A DNA stretch of 64,000 nucleotides, taken from NCBI RefSeq assembly GCF_947503855.1, contig NZ_CANNFF010000007.1:1-64000 (forward strand), in the 5' to 3' direction. This document shows positions 53,730 to 63,387 of this stretch, in pieces. Each line of letters begins with the position of its first letter. The stretch's first letter is position 1. The notes under the pieces are model-generated. The model was not told the DNA's origin. It did not search any database and was given only the letters and a program-made list of their open reading frames with translations. The translations under genes and the position numbers were made by a program. Source of the stretch: an uncultured Polaribacter sp. GTDB lineage: Bacteria > Bacteroidota > Bacteroidia > Flavobacteriales > Flavobacteriaceae.

Positions 53730-54584
53730 ATGATTTTAATTGCAGATGGTGGCTCTACAAAAGCAGATTGGATTGCTATAAATAATGAGAAAAATGAAGT
53801 GTTTAGAGTACGAACTCTAGGGCTAAATCCGGCTGTTGTGCCAGAAGAAGAGTTACATAACAGAATTATTAATATGTTTCAACTTATTCATATTAAAGAG
53901 GATGTTACAGAAATTCATTTTTATGGAGCTGGATGTGGTACTCCAAAGCCCACAGCTATTTTAAAAAATATATTAGAAAACATTTTTGTAAATGCAAGCG
54001 TGGTGGTTTCTGAAGATATGTTGGCCGCTGTATATGCAGCTACCGGTAAAGACCCTGCAATGGTTTGTATTTTAGGTACAGGCTCTAATAGTTGTTACTT
54101 TGATGGGCAACACATGAATATGTTAGTGCCTTCTTTAGGATATATTTTAATGGATGAAGCTAGTGGGAATTATTTTGGAAAAAAATTACTTATAGATTAT
54201 TACTATAAAAGTATGCCCGCAGCTATTTCTAAAAAGTTTGAAAACGAATTTAATTTAGAAGCAGATCATATAAAAAAGAACATTTATAAAGAAGCAAACC
54301 CTAATATGTATTTAGCAACCTTTGCTAAATTTATGTTCGATTTTAAAGACGATGACTATATCAAGAGTCTCATTAAAAAGGGATTTCAAGAGTTTTTTAA
54401 ATACCGAGTTTTACCCTATGATATCAACAGCCAAACATCTATCTATTTTATAGGCTCGATAGCCCATTATTTTAGCGATATTTTAGAAAGTGTTGCCAAT
54501 ACACATGGCTTACAAATTACCGAGGTAATACAAAGGCCTATAGATCGTTTGTTAGCATATCATAAAAATAACATTAATCTATAA
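53730..54584 (+). CDS. BadF/BadG-type ATPase, N-acetylglucosamine kinase-like
   Basis: A 284-aa ASKHA-fold kinase. MILIADGGSTKADWIAI is the phosphate-1 loop, YGAGCG and ILGTGSNSCYFDG follow the family, and SLGYILMDEASGNYFGKKLL matches the GlcNAc-kinase-like BadF group. I start at MILIADGG; a 22-residue upstream extension begins at TTG and looks unlike the family. Its 3' end overlaps the convergent murF by 11 bp. Confidence 0.85.
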   Translation: MILIADGGSTKADWIAINNEKNEVFRVRTLGLNPAVVPEEELHNRIINMFQLIHIKEDVTEIHFYGAGCGTPKPTAILKNILENIFVNASVVVSEDMLAAVYAATGKDPAMVCILGTGSNSCYFDGQHMNMLVPSLGYILMDEASGNYFGKKLLIDYYYKSMPAAISKKFENEFNLEADHIKKNIYKEANPNMYLATFAKFMFDFKDDDYIKSLIKKGFQEFFKYRVLPYDINSQTSIYFIGSIAHYFSDILESVANTHGLQITEVIQRPIDRLLAYHKNNINL

Positions 54585-55830
54585 ATTCTAAAACTCTTTC
54601 TAATTTCATACCTCTAGAACCTTTAATTAATATAATTTGGTTTATTAGAGGTTTTTTTTGCAGATAATTTTGCAACTCTTCAAAACTTTTAAATTGATGA
54701 TTTTTAGTAGTACTCTTATCAAAGTTTTCTCCCACATAAAAAGTATTTTCAAAAAGTTTACTGTCTGCTAAGTTTACTATTGCTTGATGTTCTTTTTTAC
54801 TTTCTACTCCCAATTCGAACATATCTCCTAAAATAACCGTTTTAGGCGATTCTTTTAAATTAGAAAAATGATCTAAAGCTACCTGCATGCTAGATGGGTT
54901 TGCATTGTATGCATCTAAAATTATTTTATTGTTTTTTTTCTCAATAATTTGAGATCTATTGTTTCTTGGAATATAGGCTTCTAAAGCTTCTTGTATCTGT
55001 TTGTTGTTTACCTTAAAGTAATTTCCAATGGTAATGGCTGCAGCAATATTTGTATAGTTGTATTTTCCTATTAAATTAGAATTGATAAATTGGGTACTGA
55101 GTTTTACAGTTACCAATGGGCTTGCTTTTACTAGGCTTACATCATTTAAAAAATAAATGGTTTTACAATGTTTTGTTTTTTCAACTTGAATGGAATCCTC
55201 AGGATTTACAAAAGCTGTTTTTTTATGTTCAATTAAAAAATCATACAACTCGCTTTTACCTTTAATAACCCCTTTAACGCCGCCAAAACCCTCTAAATGA
55301 GCTTTTCCAAAATTAGTGATATACCCATAATCGGGTTCGCAGATTGTTGCCAAAAAAGCGATTTCTTTTTGATGATTTGCCCCCATTTCTACAATACCAA
55401 TTTCTGTTTTGGGAGTCATAGATAATAAGGTTAAAGGTACACCAATAGCGTTGTTTAAGTTGCCTTTTGTTGCAGTTGTGTTATACTTTTTTGAAAGTAC
55501 ACAATTGATTAGTTCTTTAGTAGTTGTTTTACCATTACTACCTGTTAAACCAATAATTGGTATCGCTAATTGGCTTCTATGGTAGTTGGCTAACTGTTGC
55601 AACGTTTTTAAAACATCCTCTACTAAAATAGTTCTATGACTAGAGTTGTATTTTTTTTCATCTATAATGGCATAACGCGCTCCTTTTTTTAAAGCTTCTT
55701 CTGCAAATTTATTTCCATTAAAGTTTGCTCCTTTTAAGGCAAAGAAAATGGTGTTTTTTCTAATAGCTCTAGTATCTGTATCCACCAGAAAATCTTTCGT
55801 ATATAAGTTGTAAATTTCTTTAATATTCAT
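54574..55830 (-). CDS. murF: UDP-N-acetylmuramoyl-tripeptide--D-alanyl-D-alanine ligase
   Basis: A 418-aa Mur ligase that adds D-Ala-D-Ala to the peptidoglycan precursor in the cytosol. The P-loop GLTGSNGKTTTKEL is at residues 94-107; KGNLNNAIGVPLTLL and ILDAYNANPSSM are MurF signatures. It lies downstream of gldJ on the same strand, but a terminator at 55846 separates them. Confidence 0.94.
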   Translation of the reverse strand: MNIKEIYNLYTKDFLVDTDTRAIRKNTIFFALKGANFNGNKFAEEALKKGARYAIIDEKKYNSSHRTILVEDVLKTLQQLANYHRSQLAIPIIGLTGSNGKTTTKELINCVLSKKYNTTATKGNLNNAIGVPLTLLSMTPKTEIGIVEMGANHQKEIAFLATICEPDYGYITNFGKAHLEGFGGVKGVIKGKSELYDFLIEHKKTAFVNPEDSIQVEKTKHCKTIYFLNDVSLVKASPLVTVKLSTQFINSNLIGKYNYTNIAAAITIGNYFKVNNKQIQEALEAYIPRNNRSQIIEKKNNKIILDAYNANPSSMQVALDHFSNLKESPKTVILGDMFELGVESKKEHQAIVNLADSKLFENTFYVGENFDKSTTKNHQFKSFEELQNYLQKKPLINQIILIKGSRGMKLERVLEFID

Positions 55831-55845
55831 AAAATAAAGATAAAA

Positions 55846-55878
55846 AAAACCTCAATGAAAAAAAACATTGAGGTTTTA
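55846..55878. terminator. terminator between gldJ and murF
   Basis: AAAACCTCAATG and CATTGAGGTTTT form a 12-bp stem around eight A. On the minus strand it follows gldJ by about 20 bp. It also sits just upstream of murF, which therefore probably has its own promoter or depends on read-through. Confidence 0.8.
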
Positions 55879-55896
55879 AAAATTTTATTAAATAGA

Positions 55897-57546
55897 CTAT
55901 CTTATGGTATGTCTAGCTGTTCTTTTATTATTGGTCATTGGGCCTAATTTATCTGTAACACATCTAAAGCCAATAAAATTAGTTGCCATATACTCTGGCA
56001 AATATCTTCTTTGTGCAGGGTCTAACCAAAACTCTCTATCTGCCCAAGATCCTCCTTTGTAAACTCTTGTTTCATCACTAATTAAAGTTCTACGTTTCTT
56101 AGCGTCAATTTCTAAAGAGTCTCCTTTAAATTTAGGTTTTTTGGGTGCATTATACATATTGGGCCTAGATGCAAATCGATCAGCATCATCTTGGTAAAAA
56201 CGTGTAGAGTTTAAATCTCCATCTCCAATATTTCCATTTTCAGCTTTAGAGAAGTTTGTTCTAAATGCGGCATCACTTTTTGTAATTGGTATGTATTTTA
56301 TAGCGCCAGGTAATTGTTTCGGAATAACGCTTCCATTAGGTAACGTATCGTATTCAACCTGTGCACCCTTACCCACAATAACAACTTTACCTTCTTGATT
56401 AATCATTTTTTTGGTAAACAAGTTTCCTCTAAAATAGTTAAAATCGTTTGCTTTGTCATCTATAATAGGCCTGTAAATATCTGCAACCCATTCTGAAACA
56501 TTACCAGACATATCATACAAACCAAAAGCATTTGGTGGGTACGATTTAATTATATTAGGAATATCAGCACCATCAGAACTCCAGCCAGGTAACCCGCTAT
56601 ATTGTCCTCTACCTTGTTTAAAGTTTGCCAATTGATCTCCTCTAGAACCTTTTGATGTTGCTCTGGTGTATTTTCCATTCCAGGCATATTTTTTTCTACC
56701 TCTAATATTATTATACTCTCTGTTTTCTAATATTGCTTTTGCTGCAAATTCCCATTCGGCTTCGGTAGGCAATCTAAATCTCTGTTGTAAAATACCGTCT
56801 GCTTGGGTAATTTTTCTTCCTTGAAAAGAGCCAGAGCCTTTTTTTCTTGAAGACATTCTAGATTTAACACCTCTTTGGTAAATTGTAGTATCTCCTTCAA
56901 AAAGATTTGAATCATCTGCTAAAAACACATCTGTATCAAAATGATTTCTAATAGAATCCATTTCAAAAATGTTTTTGATGTGCCCTTTGTCTATTAATTT
57001 TTTAAGATTTACTGCATTTGTTCTCCATTTGCAATATTCGTTTGCTTGTAACCAAGTTACGCCTACTACAGGATAATCTGCATATGCTGGATGGCGAAAA
57101 TAATTTTCTGTTAAAATGTCTGTATTTCCTAAACTTTTTCTCCAAACCAAAGTATCTGGTAAAACAGCATTATAAATATGTTTGTATTGTTCTTCAGAAG
57201 GAGGAAAAACATCTTTTATATACTGTACATACAAAAAATATTCAGAGTTGGTAACTTCTGCCTCATCCATAAAGAAAGAACGTACATGAATTTTTTTAGG
57301 TGTCGTGTTCCAATCAAACATAACATCATCCTGAACTTGCCCCATTGTAAAAGACCCACCTTCTATGGCAACCATTCCTAAAGGAGGTTCTTGCCCTTCA
57401 AAAGAACTATTTCTAATATACCCCCCGTTTTTAGGATCATTAAAAGACAAGCCTGTTAACCTAGATTTACCACTTTTAGCTCTATTACAGTTTGCTAAAA
57501 GTACTGTTGTTAAAACAATTAAAGATATTTTTACTATTTTTTTCAT
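55897..57546 (-). CDS. gldJ: gliding motility lipoprotein GldJ
   Basis: A 549-aa lipoprotein with lipobox LLANC (Cys20) and a formylglycine-generating-enzyme-like (SUMF1) fold: MVAIEGGSFTMGQ, FFMDEAEVTNSEY, YPVVGVTWLQANEYCKWR, RLPTEAEWEFAAKA, NVSEWVADIY and GGSWADREFW. GldJ is needed for gliding and stabilises other Gld proteins of the type IX secretion system; the fold is not known to be catalytic there. It is divergent from porU, the arrangement I know from Flavobacterium. GldK is a related alternative, but the porU-porV neighbourhood supports GldJ. Confidence 0.92.
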   Translation of the reverse strand: MKKIVKISLIVLTTVLLANCNRAKSGKSRLTGLSFNDPKNGGYIRNSSFEGQEPPLGMVAIEGGSFTMGQVQDDVMFDWNTTPKKIHVRSFFMDEAEVTNSEYFLYVQYIKDVFPPSEEQYKHIYNAVLPDTLVWRKSLGNTDILTENYFRHPAYADYPVVGVTWLQANEYCKWRTNAVNLKKLIDKGHIKNIFEMDSIRNHFDTDVFLADDSNLFEGDTTIYQRGVKSRMSSRKKGSGSFQGRKITQADGILQQRFRLPTEAEWEFAAKAILENREYNNIRGRKKYAWNGKYTRATSKGSRGDQLANFKQGRGQYSGLPGWSSDGADIPNIIKSYPPNAFGLYDMSGNVSEWVADIYRPIIDDKANDFNYFRGNLFTKKMINQEGKVVIVGKGAQVEYDTLPNGSVIPKQLPGAIKYIPITKSDAAFRTNFSKAENGNIGDGDLNSTRFYQDDADRFASRPNMYNAPKKPKFKGDSLEIDAKKRRTLISDETRVYKGGSWADREFWLDPAQRRYLPEYMATNFIGFRCVTDKLGPMTNNKRTARHTIR

Positions 57547-57691
57547 TTTCTAATAGAAAATTATTTTGCGTTTTATTTATGTGATGCAATTTACAATAAA
57601 TATCATTGAGTACAAGAAAAATATAAATTTTAATGCATCATGTTTTCAATTACTTTTTATCAAACGTATGCTTTATCAATTTAGTATAATT

Positions 57692-57699
57692 TATCTTTG
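57692..57699 (+). promoter_or_regulatory. -7 box (TATCTTTG) upstream of porU
   Basis: TATCTTTG matches TAnnTTTG, 50 bp before the porU ATG in the divergent gldJ-porU gap. A -33 TTG at good distance is not clear. Confidence 0.5.
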
Positions 57700-57748
57700 C
57701 AACGATTAAAATATCTCTTATAAATTTGCGTTATTTGATTAGTTATTC

Positions 57749-60700
57749 ATGAAAACCTATTTACAGCTACTTTTTATTGTAATTTTTGTGCAAATTACCA
57801 CTGCACAAACTGCTAATTCTGTACTTTCTACTGGAGATTGGTATAAATTTTCTGTAGATACTACAGGTGTTTTTAAAATTGATAAAAATTTATTAGAAAA
57901 TATTGGTATTTCTACCAATAACTTAGATCCTAGACATCTAAAAATTTTTGGGAATGGTGGTAATCTCTTACCCGTTTTAAATAGCGATTTTAGAAACGAA
58001 GACCTGCAGGAAAATGCAATTTATATTGAAGGAGAACAAGATGGTGTTTTTAATAATAGCGATTTTATTCTTTTTTATGCAAAAGGACCACATGATTGGG
58101 TGGTAAACCCCTCTTTAAAAACCGCAAGACATAGACAAAATATTTATTCTGATAAAGCCTACTATTTTATAACGGTTGGCAATAGTGAGGGTAAAAGAAT
58201 AACAACCAAACCAGCAATTACCAATCCAGGACAAGAAAGCCTTACTACTTTTACTGATTTTATTTTTTATGAAAAAGAAGAATTGAATCTTTTAGGAGCA
58301 GGGACCCAATGGTTTTTTAATGATAATTTTAATATTGAAAATACGCAAACCTTTACCATTCCTTTTAAAAATGCCGTTGCCAACAATCCGGTTTTTGTAA
58401 GAACAAGGGGGGTTAGTAATTCTGTGGTGTCTTCTGAATTGGCGGTAAAAGTGAATAATACAGCTATTTATACGATAAATTTCCCAGCAGTTTCAGGTGG
58501 TTTAACGAAAGCGTTAACAGCCGAAAGAAGTGCTTCTTTTGTAAATACTTCTGAATCCATACAAATAGAAATGTCTTACAATAACAATGGGAATCCGTCT
58601 GCAAATGCCTATTTGGACTTTATAGAAATTGTGGGCGAAAAAAAATTAGCAGCCAACAATAATCAATTTTCATTTAGAAGTTTTCAGCAGTTTCAGGCTT
58701 CTACTTCAGTAGCTTTTCAAATAGCTAACGCCAATCAAATTTACCAAGTTTGGGATGTTTCCAACCACTTATCTCCACAAATAATTACCAATGAAGATAC
58801 AGGCAACAATTTTATGTTTACAGATATTGGTGGTATTTTAAAGGAATATATTGTGTTAAATGAAACTGATTTTTATACCCCAGAAACCATAAAAAATGCT
58901 AAAGTTGCCAATCAGAATTTACATAGTTTAAAAGACATCAATTATTTAATAATAACAAATAATGAATTATCTTCTCAAGCACAACGATTGGCAGATTACC
59001 ATCAAACTAATTCGGGTTTAACAACAAAAGTGGTTCATTTAAAAGAAATTTATAACGAATTTGCATCGGGATCGAGAGACATTACTGGGATTAGAGATTT
59101 TTTAAAACATTTATATACCACAAATACATCCGAAGATACAAAACTACAATATGTATGCTTTTTTGGAGATGCTTCTTACGATTATAAAGACCGAATTTCA
59201 TCCAACAATAATATTGTACCCGTAAAATTATCTGAAAATAGTTTTAATTTAGCAAGTTCTTATGTAACAGACGATTTCTTTGTGATGTTAGATGCTCATG
59301 AAGGTACGATGTTAACCTCTCATACTTTAGATGTTGCCTCGAGTAGAATTCCTGTTTCAGATGTTGCGCAAGCCAAAGATGTTGTAGATAAAATTTTAAG
59401 TTATTACCATAAAAATTCCATCGGAGATTGGCGAAACACGATTACTTTACTAGCAGATGATATTGATGATACTGGGGAAGAAGTAATTCAACAAGGTGTA
59501 GAATCTATCGCAGATGAAATTACCCAAAACAAACCAATTTTTAATTTAAATAAAATTTATGTTGATGCATTTGTACAGCAAAATTCTTCTGGAGGAGAAC
59601 GTTATCCAGAGGTAAATGAAGCCATTACAAATGCCATAGAAAAAGGAAGTTTGGTTTTCGATTATTTTGGCCATGGAGGAGAAGATGGTTTTGCCTCTGA
59701 AAGAATTTTAGAAAAACCACAAATTCAAGAATTTAACAATGCCAACACATTACCCCTTTTAATTACCGTTACTTGCGATTTTTCTAGATTTGATAATCCT
59801 AGTAGAATTACTGCAGGCGAGTTAACATTGTGGAATAAAAATGGTGGTGCGGCAAGTATGATTACCACGACAAGAGAAGTTTATATTTCTGTGGGTCAGC
59901 GTTTTAATGAAATTTTAATACGACTGCTTTTAGAGTTTAATAACGAAGATTACACAATTTCTGAAGCCTTGTTACAAGCGAAAAACCAATTTACAAACTC
60001 TCAGAAATTTTTTATTTATTCTTTTGGAGACCCAGCAATGAAACTAGCTGTACCAGAACCCAACGTGCAAATCACAAAAATGAATGGGGTAGCTATTACC
60101 CAATCTTTAGATACTTTAAAAGCACTTTCTAAAGTAAGTTTTGAAGGTGTGGTTTTAGACAATACAAATACGATTCTAAATGATTTTAATGGCACTTTAT
60201 CGACCACAATTTTTGATAAACCTTTAGACAAAACCACTTTAGATAACGATAATTTTGGTGTTAAAATGAAGTTTGATACGCAAGATAGCAAACTATTTAG
60301 AGGGAAATCTACTATAGAAAACGGTGTATTTAAATTCGATTTTATTGTACCCAAAGATATCAAAATTGCTTATGGTAAAGGAAAGTTAAGTTTTTATGCA
60401 GAAAATGGAAATATAGAAAAAGCGGGTTCTAATTTTGATGTTGTAATGGGGGGTATCGATGAAAATGCACCAGATGATACTGTGGGGCCAGAAATTCAGC
60501 TTTTTATGAACGACGAATCTTTTATAGATGGTGGCAATACCAATAGTTCCCCTAATTTAATAGCAGTACTGTCTGATACTAGTGGAATTAATACTTCTAT
60601 CACCGCTGTAGATCATGATATTATTGCGGTTTTAGATGGAGATACCTCGAATCCCATCATGTTAAACGACTTTTATGAAACCGAATTAAACGATTTTACC

Positions 60701-61141
60701 AAAGGAAAAGTAACCTATAGATTAAGAGATTTAGAAGTGGGACCACACACCTTAAAAATAAAAGCTTGGGACACTTACAATAATTCATCAGAAACCACGT
60801 TACATTTTGTGGTTGTAAGCGATGCCATTCTAAATTTAGAAAATGTTTTAAATTATCCCAATCCATTTGTAAATTATACAGAGTTTTGGTTTAACCATAA
60901 CAAACCAAACGAGCCCCTAGAAGTACAAGTACAAATATTTACAGTTTCAGGTAAATTAATTAAAACAATTAATAGAAACGTGCAAACTACTGGTAATTTG
61001 TCTAGAAATATTACTTGGAATGGTTTAGATGATTTTGGTAATAAAATAGGAAAAGGTGTCTATGTTTACAAGTTAAAAGTAAAATCTACAATGAGCAATT
61101 TAGTTGCCGAAAAGTATGAAAAATTAGTAATACTTCAATAA
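57749..61141 (+). CDS. porU: type IX secretion system sortase PorU
   Basis: An 1130-aa secreted protein with a signal peptide (residues 1-19) and a central gingipain-type C25 peptidase domain with the catalytic His in DYFGHGGEDGFA and Cys in LITVTCDFSRFDNP. The C-terminal NYPNPFVNYTEFWFNH...GKGVYVYKLKVKS is a type A sorting domain. PorU removes sorting signals from T9SS cargo at the cell surface. It is followed after 45 bp by porV, its usual partner. Confidence 0.95.
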   Translation: MKTYLQLLFIVIFVQITTAQTANSVLSTGDWYKFSVDTTGVFKIDKNLLENIGISTNNLDPRHLKIFGNGGNLLPVLNSDFRNEDLQENAIYIEGEQDGVFNNSDFILFYAKGPHDWVVNPSLKTARHRQNIYSDKAYYFITVGNSEGKRITTKPAITNPGQESLTTFTDFIFYEKEELNLLGAGTQWFFNDNFNIENTQTFTIPFKNAVANNPVFVRTRGVSNSVVSSELAVKVNNTAIYTINFPAVSGGLTKALTAERSASFVNTSESIQIEMSYNNNGNPSANAYLDFIEIVGEKKLAANNNQFSFRSFQQFQASTSVAFQIANANQIYQVWDVSNHLSPQIITNEDTGNNFMFTDIGGILKEYIVLNETDFYTPETIKNAKVANQNLHSLKDINYLIITNNELSSQAQRLADYHQTNSGLTTKVVHLKEIYNEFASGSRDITGIRDFLKHLYTTNTSEDTKLQYVCFFGDASYDYKDRISSNNNIVPVKLSENSFNLASSYVTDDFFVMLDAHEGTMLTSHTLDVASSRIPVSDVAQAKDVVDKILSYYHKNSIGDWRNTITLLADDIDDTGEEVIQQGVESIADEITQNKPIFNLNKIYVDAFVQQNSSGGERYPEVNEAITNAIEKGSLVFDYFGHGGEDGFASERILEKPQIQEFNNANTLPLLITVTCDFSRFDNPSRITAGELTLWNKNGGAASMITTTREVYISVGQRFNEILIRLLLEFNNEDYTISEALLQAKNQFTNSQKFFIYSFGDPAMKLAVPEPNVQITKMNGVAITQSLDTLKALSKVSFEGVVLDNTNTILNDFNGTLSTTIFDKPLDKTTLDNDNFGVKMKFDTQDSKLFRGKSTIENGVFKFDFIVPKDIKIAYGKGKLSFYAENGNIEKAGSNFDVVMGGIDENAPDDTVGPEIQLFMNDESFIDGGNTNSSPNLIAVLSDTSGINTSITAVDHDIIAVLDGDTSNPIMLNDFYETELNDFTKGKVTYRLRDLEVGPHTLKIKAWDTYNNSSETTLHFVVVSDAILNLENVLNYPNPFVNYTEFWFNHNKPNEPLEVQVQIFTVSGKLIKTINRNVQTTGNLSRNITWNGLDDFGNKIGKGVYVYKLKVKSTMSNLVAEKYEKLVILQ

Positions 61142-61186
61142 AAAGTAGATATTTGCGAGAGCTATATATTAATATAAATTTTAAAA

Positions 61187-62320
61187 ATGAAGAATTTAAA
61201 AATGTTTTTATTGGTTGTTTGTTTGGCAACATCAAAAATCGTAGCACAAACAAATACACCTGTTACTGGTGGTATAACTACAGCAACGCCTTTTTTGTTA
61301 ATTGTACCAGATGCTAGAGCAGGTGGTATGGGAGATATGGGAGTAGCTACAACTGCAGATGCATGGTCATTGTTTCATAACCCTGCAAAAATAGCGTTTA
61401 GTAATAGACAAATAAAAACAGGTATTACCTATTCGCCTTGGTTACGTAATTTAACAGACGATATTTTTATTGGAAGTGGATCTTACATAAACAGGTTTAG
61501 CGAAAATGCTGCTTGGGGTGCAGATTTTAAATATTTTTCTTTAGGTCAAATAGATTTAACCGACAATCAAGGAAATTCAACTGGTTCTATTAATCCAAAC
61601 GAATTTGTTGCTACAGGTTCTTACTCATTAAAATTAAGCGAAACCTATGCAATGGGTGTTTCTTTAAAATACATTCGATCAAACTTAGCATTTAACGGAA
61701 CCGCAGGTAATGCATTACAACCTATCAATTCTTTTGCGGTAGATATTTCTGGATATTATCAATCTTTAGAAGAAAATTATGGAAATTTTAATGGTCGTTA
61801 TAGATTCGGTTTTAATATTGCGAATATAGGGCCAAAAGTATCTTATGTTCCTGGAGAAGAAGATTTTATTCCAACAAACTTAAAATTAGGTGGTGGTTTC
61901 GATTTTATTTTAGACGATTACAATACCATTTCTACTACAGTAGAATTTACAAAACTTCTAGTACCAACTCCAGATCCAAACAATCCAACTGCAAATGATG
62001 AATCAGGTTTTATTGAAGGTATTTTTTCTTCTTTTGGTGATGCCCCAGGAGGTTTTAGTGAAGAGTTAAAAGAAATTACCTATGCTTTAGGAGCCGAGTA
62101 TTTATACAATAATGCATTTGCTTTAAGAGCAGGATATTTTCATGAAAGTGAAGATAAAGGAAACCGACAATATTTTACTTTAGGCGGCGGTTTTAAAACC
62201 AATGCTTTAAATATAGATTTATCCTACTTGGTCAATTCTTCAGATGTAAATAATCCACTAGAAAATTCTTTGCGTTTTTCTCTATCTTTTGATTTAGGAG
62301 AACTTTATGAAGACTTTTAA
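61187..62320 (+). CDS. porV: type IX secretion system outer-membrane protein PorV
   Basis: A 377-aa FadL-like beta-barrel with a signal peptide (MKNLKMFLLVVCLATSKIVA) and the PorV motifs LLIVPDARAGGMGDMGVAT and SLFHNPAKIAF. PorV shuttles cargo from the translocon to the PorU attachment complex. It is encoded next to porU as in other Flavobacteriaceae. Confidence 0.95.
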   Translation: MKNLKMFLLVVCLATSKIVAQTNTPVTGGITTATPFLLIVPDARAGGMGDMGVATTADAWSLFHNPAKIAFSNRQIKTGITYSPWLRNLTDDIFIGSGSYINRFSENAAWGADFKYFSLGQIDLTDNQGNSTGSINPNEFVATGSYSLKLSETYAMGVSLKYIRSNLAFNGTAGNALQPINSFAVDISGYYQSLEENYGNFNGRYRFGFNIANIGPKVSYVPGEEDFIPTNLKLGGGFDFILDDYNTISTTVEFTKLLVPTPDPNNPTANDESGFIEGIFSSFGDAPGGFSEELKEITYALGAEYLYNNAFALRAGYFHESEDKGNRQYFTLGGGFKTNALNIDLSYLVNSSDVNNPLENSLRFSLSFDLGELYEDF

Positions 62321-62395
62321 AAACTAGTAAATTTTTACTAAGTTTATCCTATTATTTAAAGCAGTCATTTTAAGACTGCTTTTTTTACCAAAAAT

Positions 62396-62878
62396 ATGAA
62401 GGAAATTAAAATTACAGCCTCTGCAACGCTGTATAAAAACATTACAGAATTATCTGGTGAAGATACATTGTTAATGCAAAAAGCCATAGAAGCCAGACAC
62501 AATGCGTATGCACCTTACTCTAAATTTAACGTTGGTGCAGCTTTGTTGTTAGAAAACAATCAAATTGTTTTAGGGAATAATCAAGAAAATGCGGCATACC
62601 CATCTGGTATGTGTGCAGAAAGAGTTGCAATATGGAATGCAGGTACAATGTTTCCTGGTGTGAAAATTAAAAAACTATCTATTTCAGCAAGTTCTACCAT
62701 TTCTAAAGTAAATAAACCTGTGGGGCCTTGTGGGGCTTGTAGACAAACATTGTCAGAATTTGAAATTAACCAAAAACAACCTTTCGAAGTATTATTTATG
62801 GGGGAAGTTGGTGAGGTTGTAAAAACAAAATCTTTATTAGATTTATTGCCTTTTTCCTTTGATGGCTCTTATTTATAA
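62396..62878 (+). CDS. cdd: cytidine deaminase
   Basis: A 160-aa zinc enzyme that converts cytidine to uridine. The catalytic CAER motif (Cys73, Glu75) and PCGACRQ (Cys112, Cys115) give the three-Cys zinc site of homotetrameric Cdd; the AYAPYSKFNVGAALL start is diagnostic. It follows porV by 75 bp. Confidence 0.95.
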   Translation: MKEIKITASATLYKNITELSGEDTLLMQKAIEARHNAYAPYSKFNVGAALLLENNQIVLGNNQENAAYPSGMCAERVAIWNAGTMFPGVKIKKLSISASSTISKVNKPVGPCGACRQTLSEFEINQKQPFEVLFMGEVGEVVKTKSLLDLLPFSFDGSYL

Positions 62879-63316
62879 AAAGAATTTTATTAATGAAATT
62901 ACCGATTTCTCCAAGAAAAAAATAAGGTAAATTTATATTAGAAATTACTTTTTGATGCTAAAATGATTCCTTTTTTTTAGCAGATTGTTACCAATAATAC
63001 ATTAGATCATCACTTAGAAATGATACTCAATTTTTCGAACGATATTTTTTTTTGACACCACAACCTATAAAAACAATACCGTGCAAAAACACCTAGATAA
63101 AAATGCTTTGTGCAATTTTAAAATAACATTTTACTCGTTGGACATCGTATTTATTTTAAATAATAAGTGCGAGTTTTAATTAAGACAGAAAATAAAGAAA
63201 GAATGAAAAAGAACCATCTCTATAGCCACTGTATGCCATTAAAAATGAGCTTGCATCTAAATTAAACTTCATTTTTAATACCTTTATTTTTTATTTTTTT
63301 TCTTATTGAACTTTCC
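62879..63316. other. AT-rich gap without a supported gene
   Basis: About 440 bp between cdd and the operator-like palindrome. No open frame of convincing composition and no clear RNA gene or repeat array can be seen. It may contain decayed sequence. Confidence 0.5.
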
Positions 63317-63338
63317 ATTACTATGCGTGCATAGTAAT
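63317..63338. promoter_or_regulatory. operator-like 22-bp palindrome upstream of the FabH-like gene
   Basis: ATTACTATGC (63317-63326) and GCATAGTAAT (63329-63338) are perfect 10-bp arms around GT. This length and the TATGC...GCATA core resemble MarR-family operators. It lies about 20 bp upstream of a -7-like box TATTTTTG (63358-63365), so a bound repressor would cover the -33 region of the gene starting at 63388. Confidence 0.6.
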
Positions 63339-63387
63339 TTTTTAAGTTACTTTTTTATATTTTTGATTTTATAAATTTTATTTTTTT

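Noticed and set aside
55897-57546. Sulfatase-modifying (formylglycine-generating) enzyme
   Set aside because: The fold is shared, but the lipobox, the length and the porU-porV neighbourhood identify GldJ.
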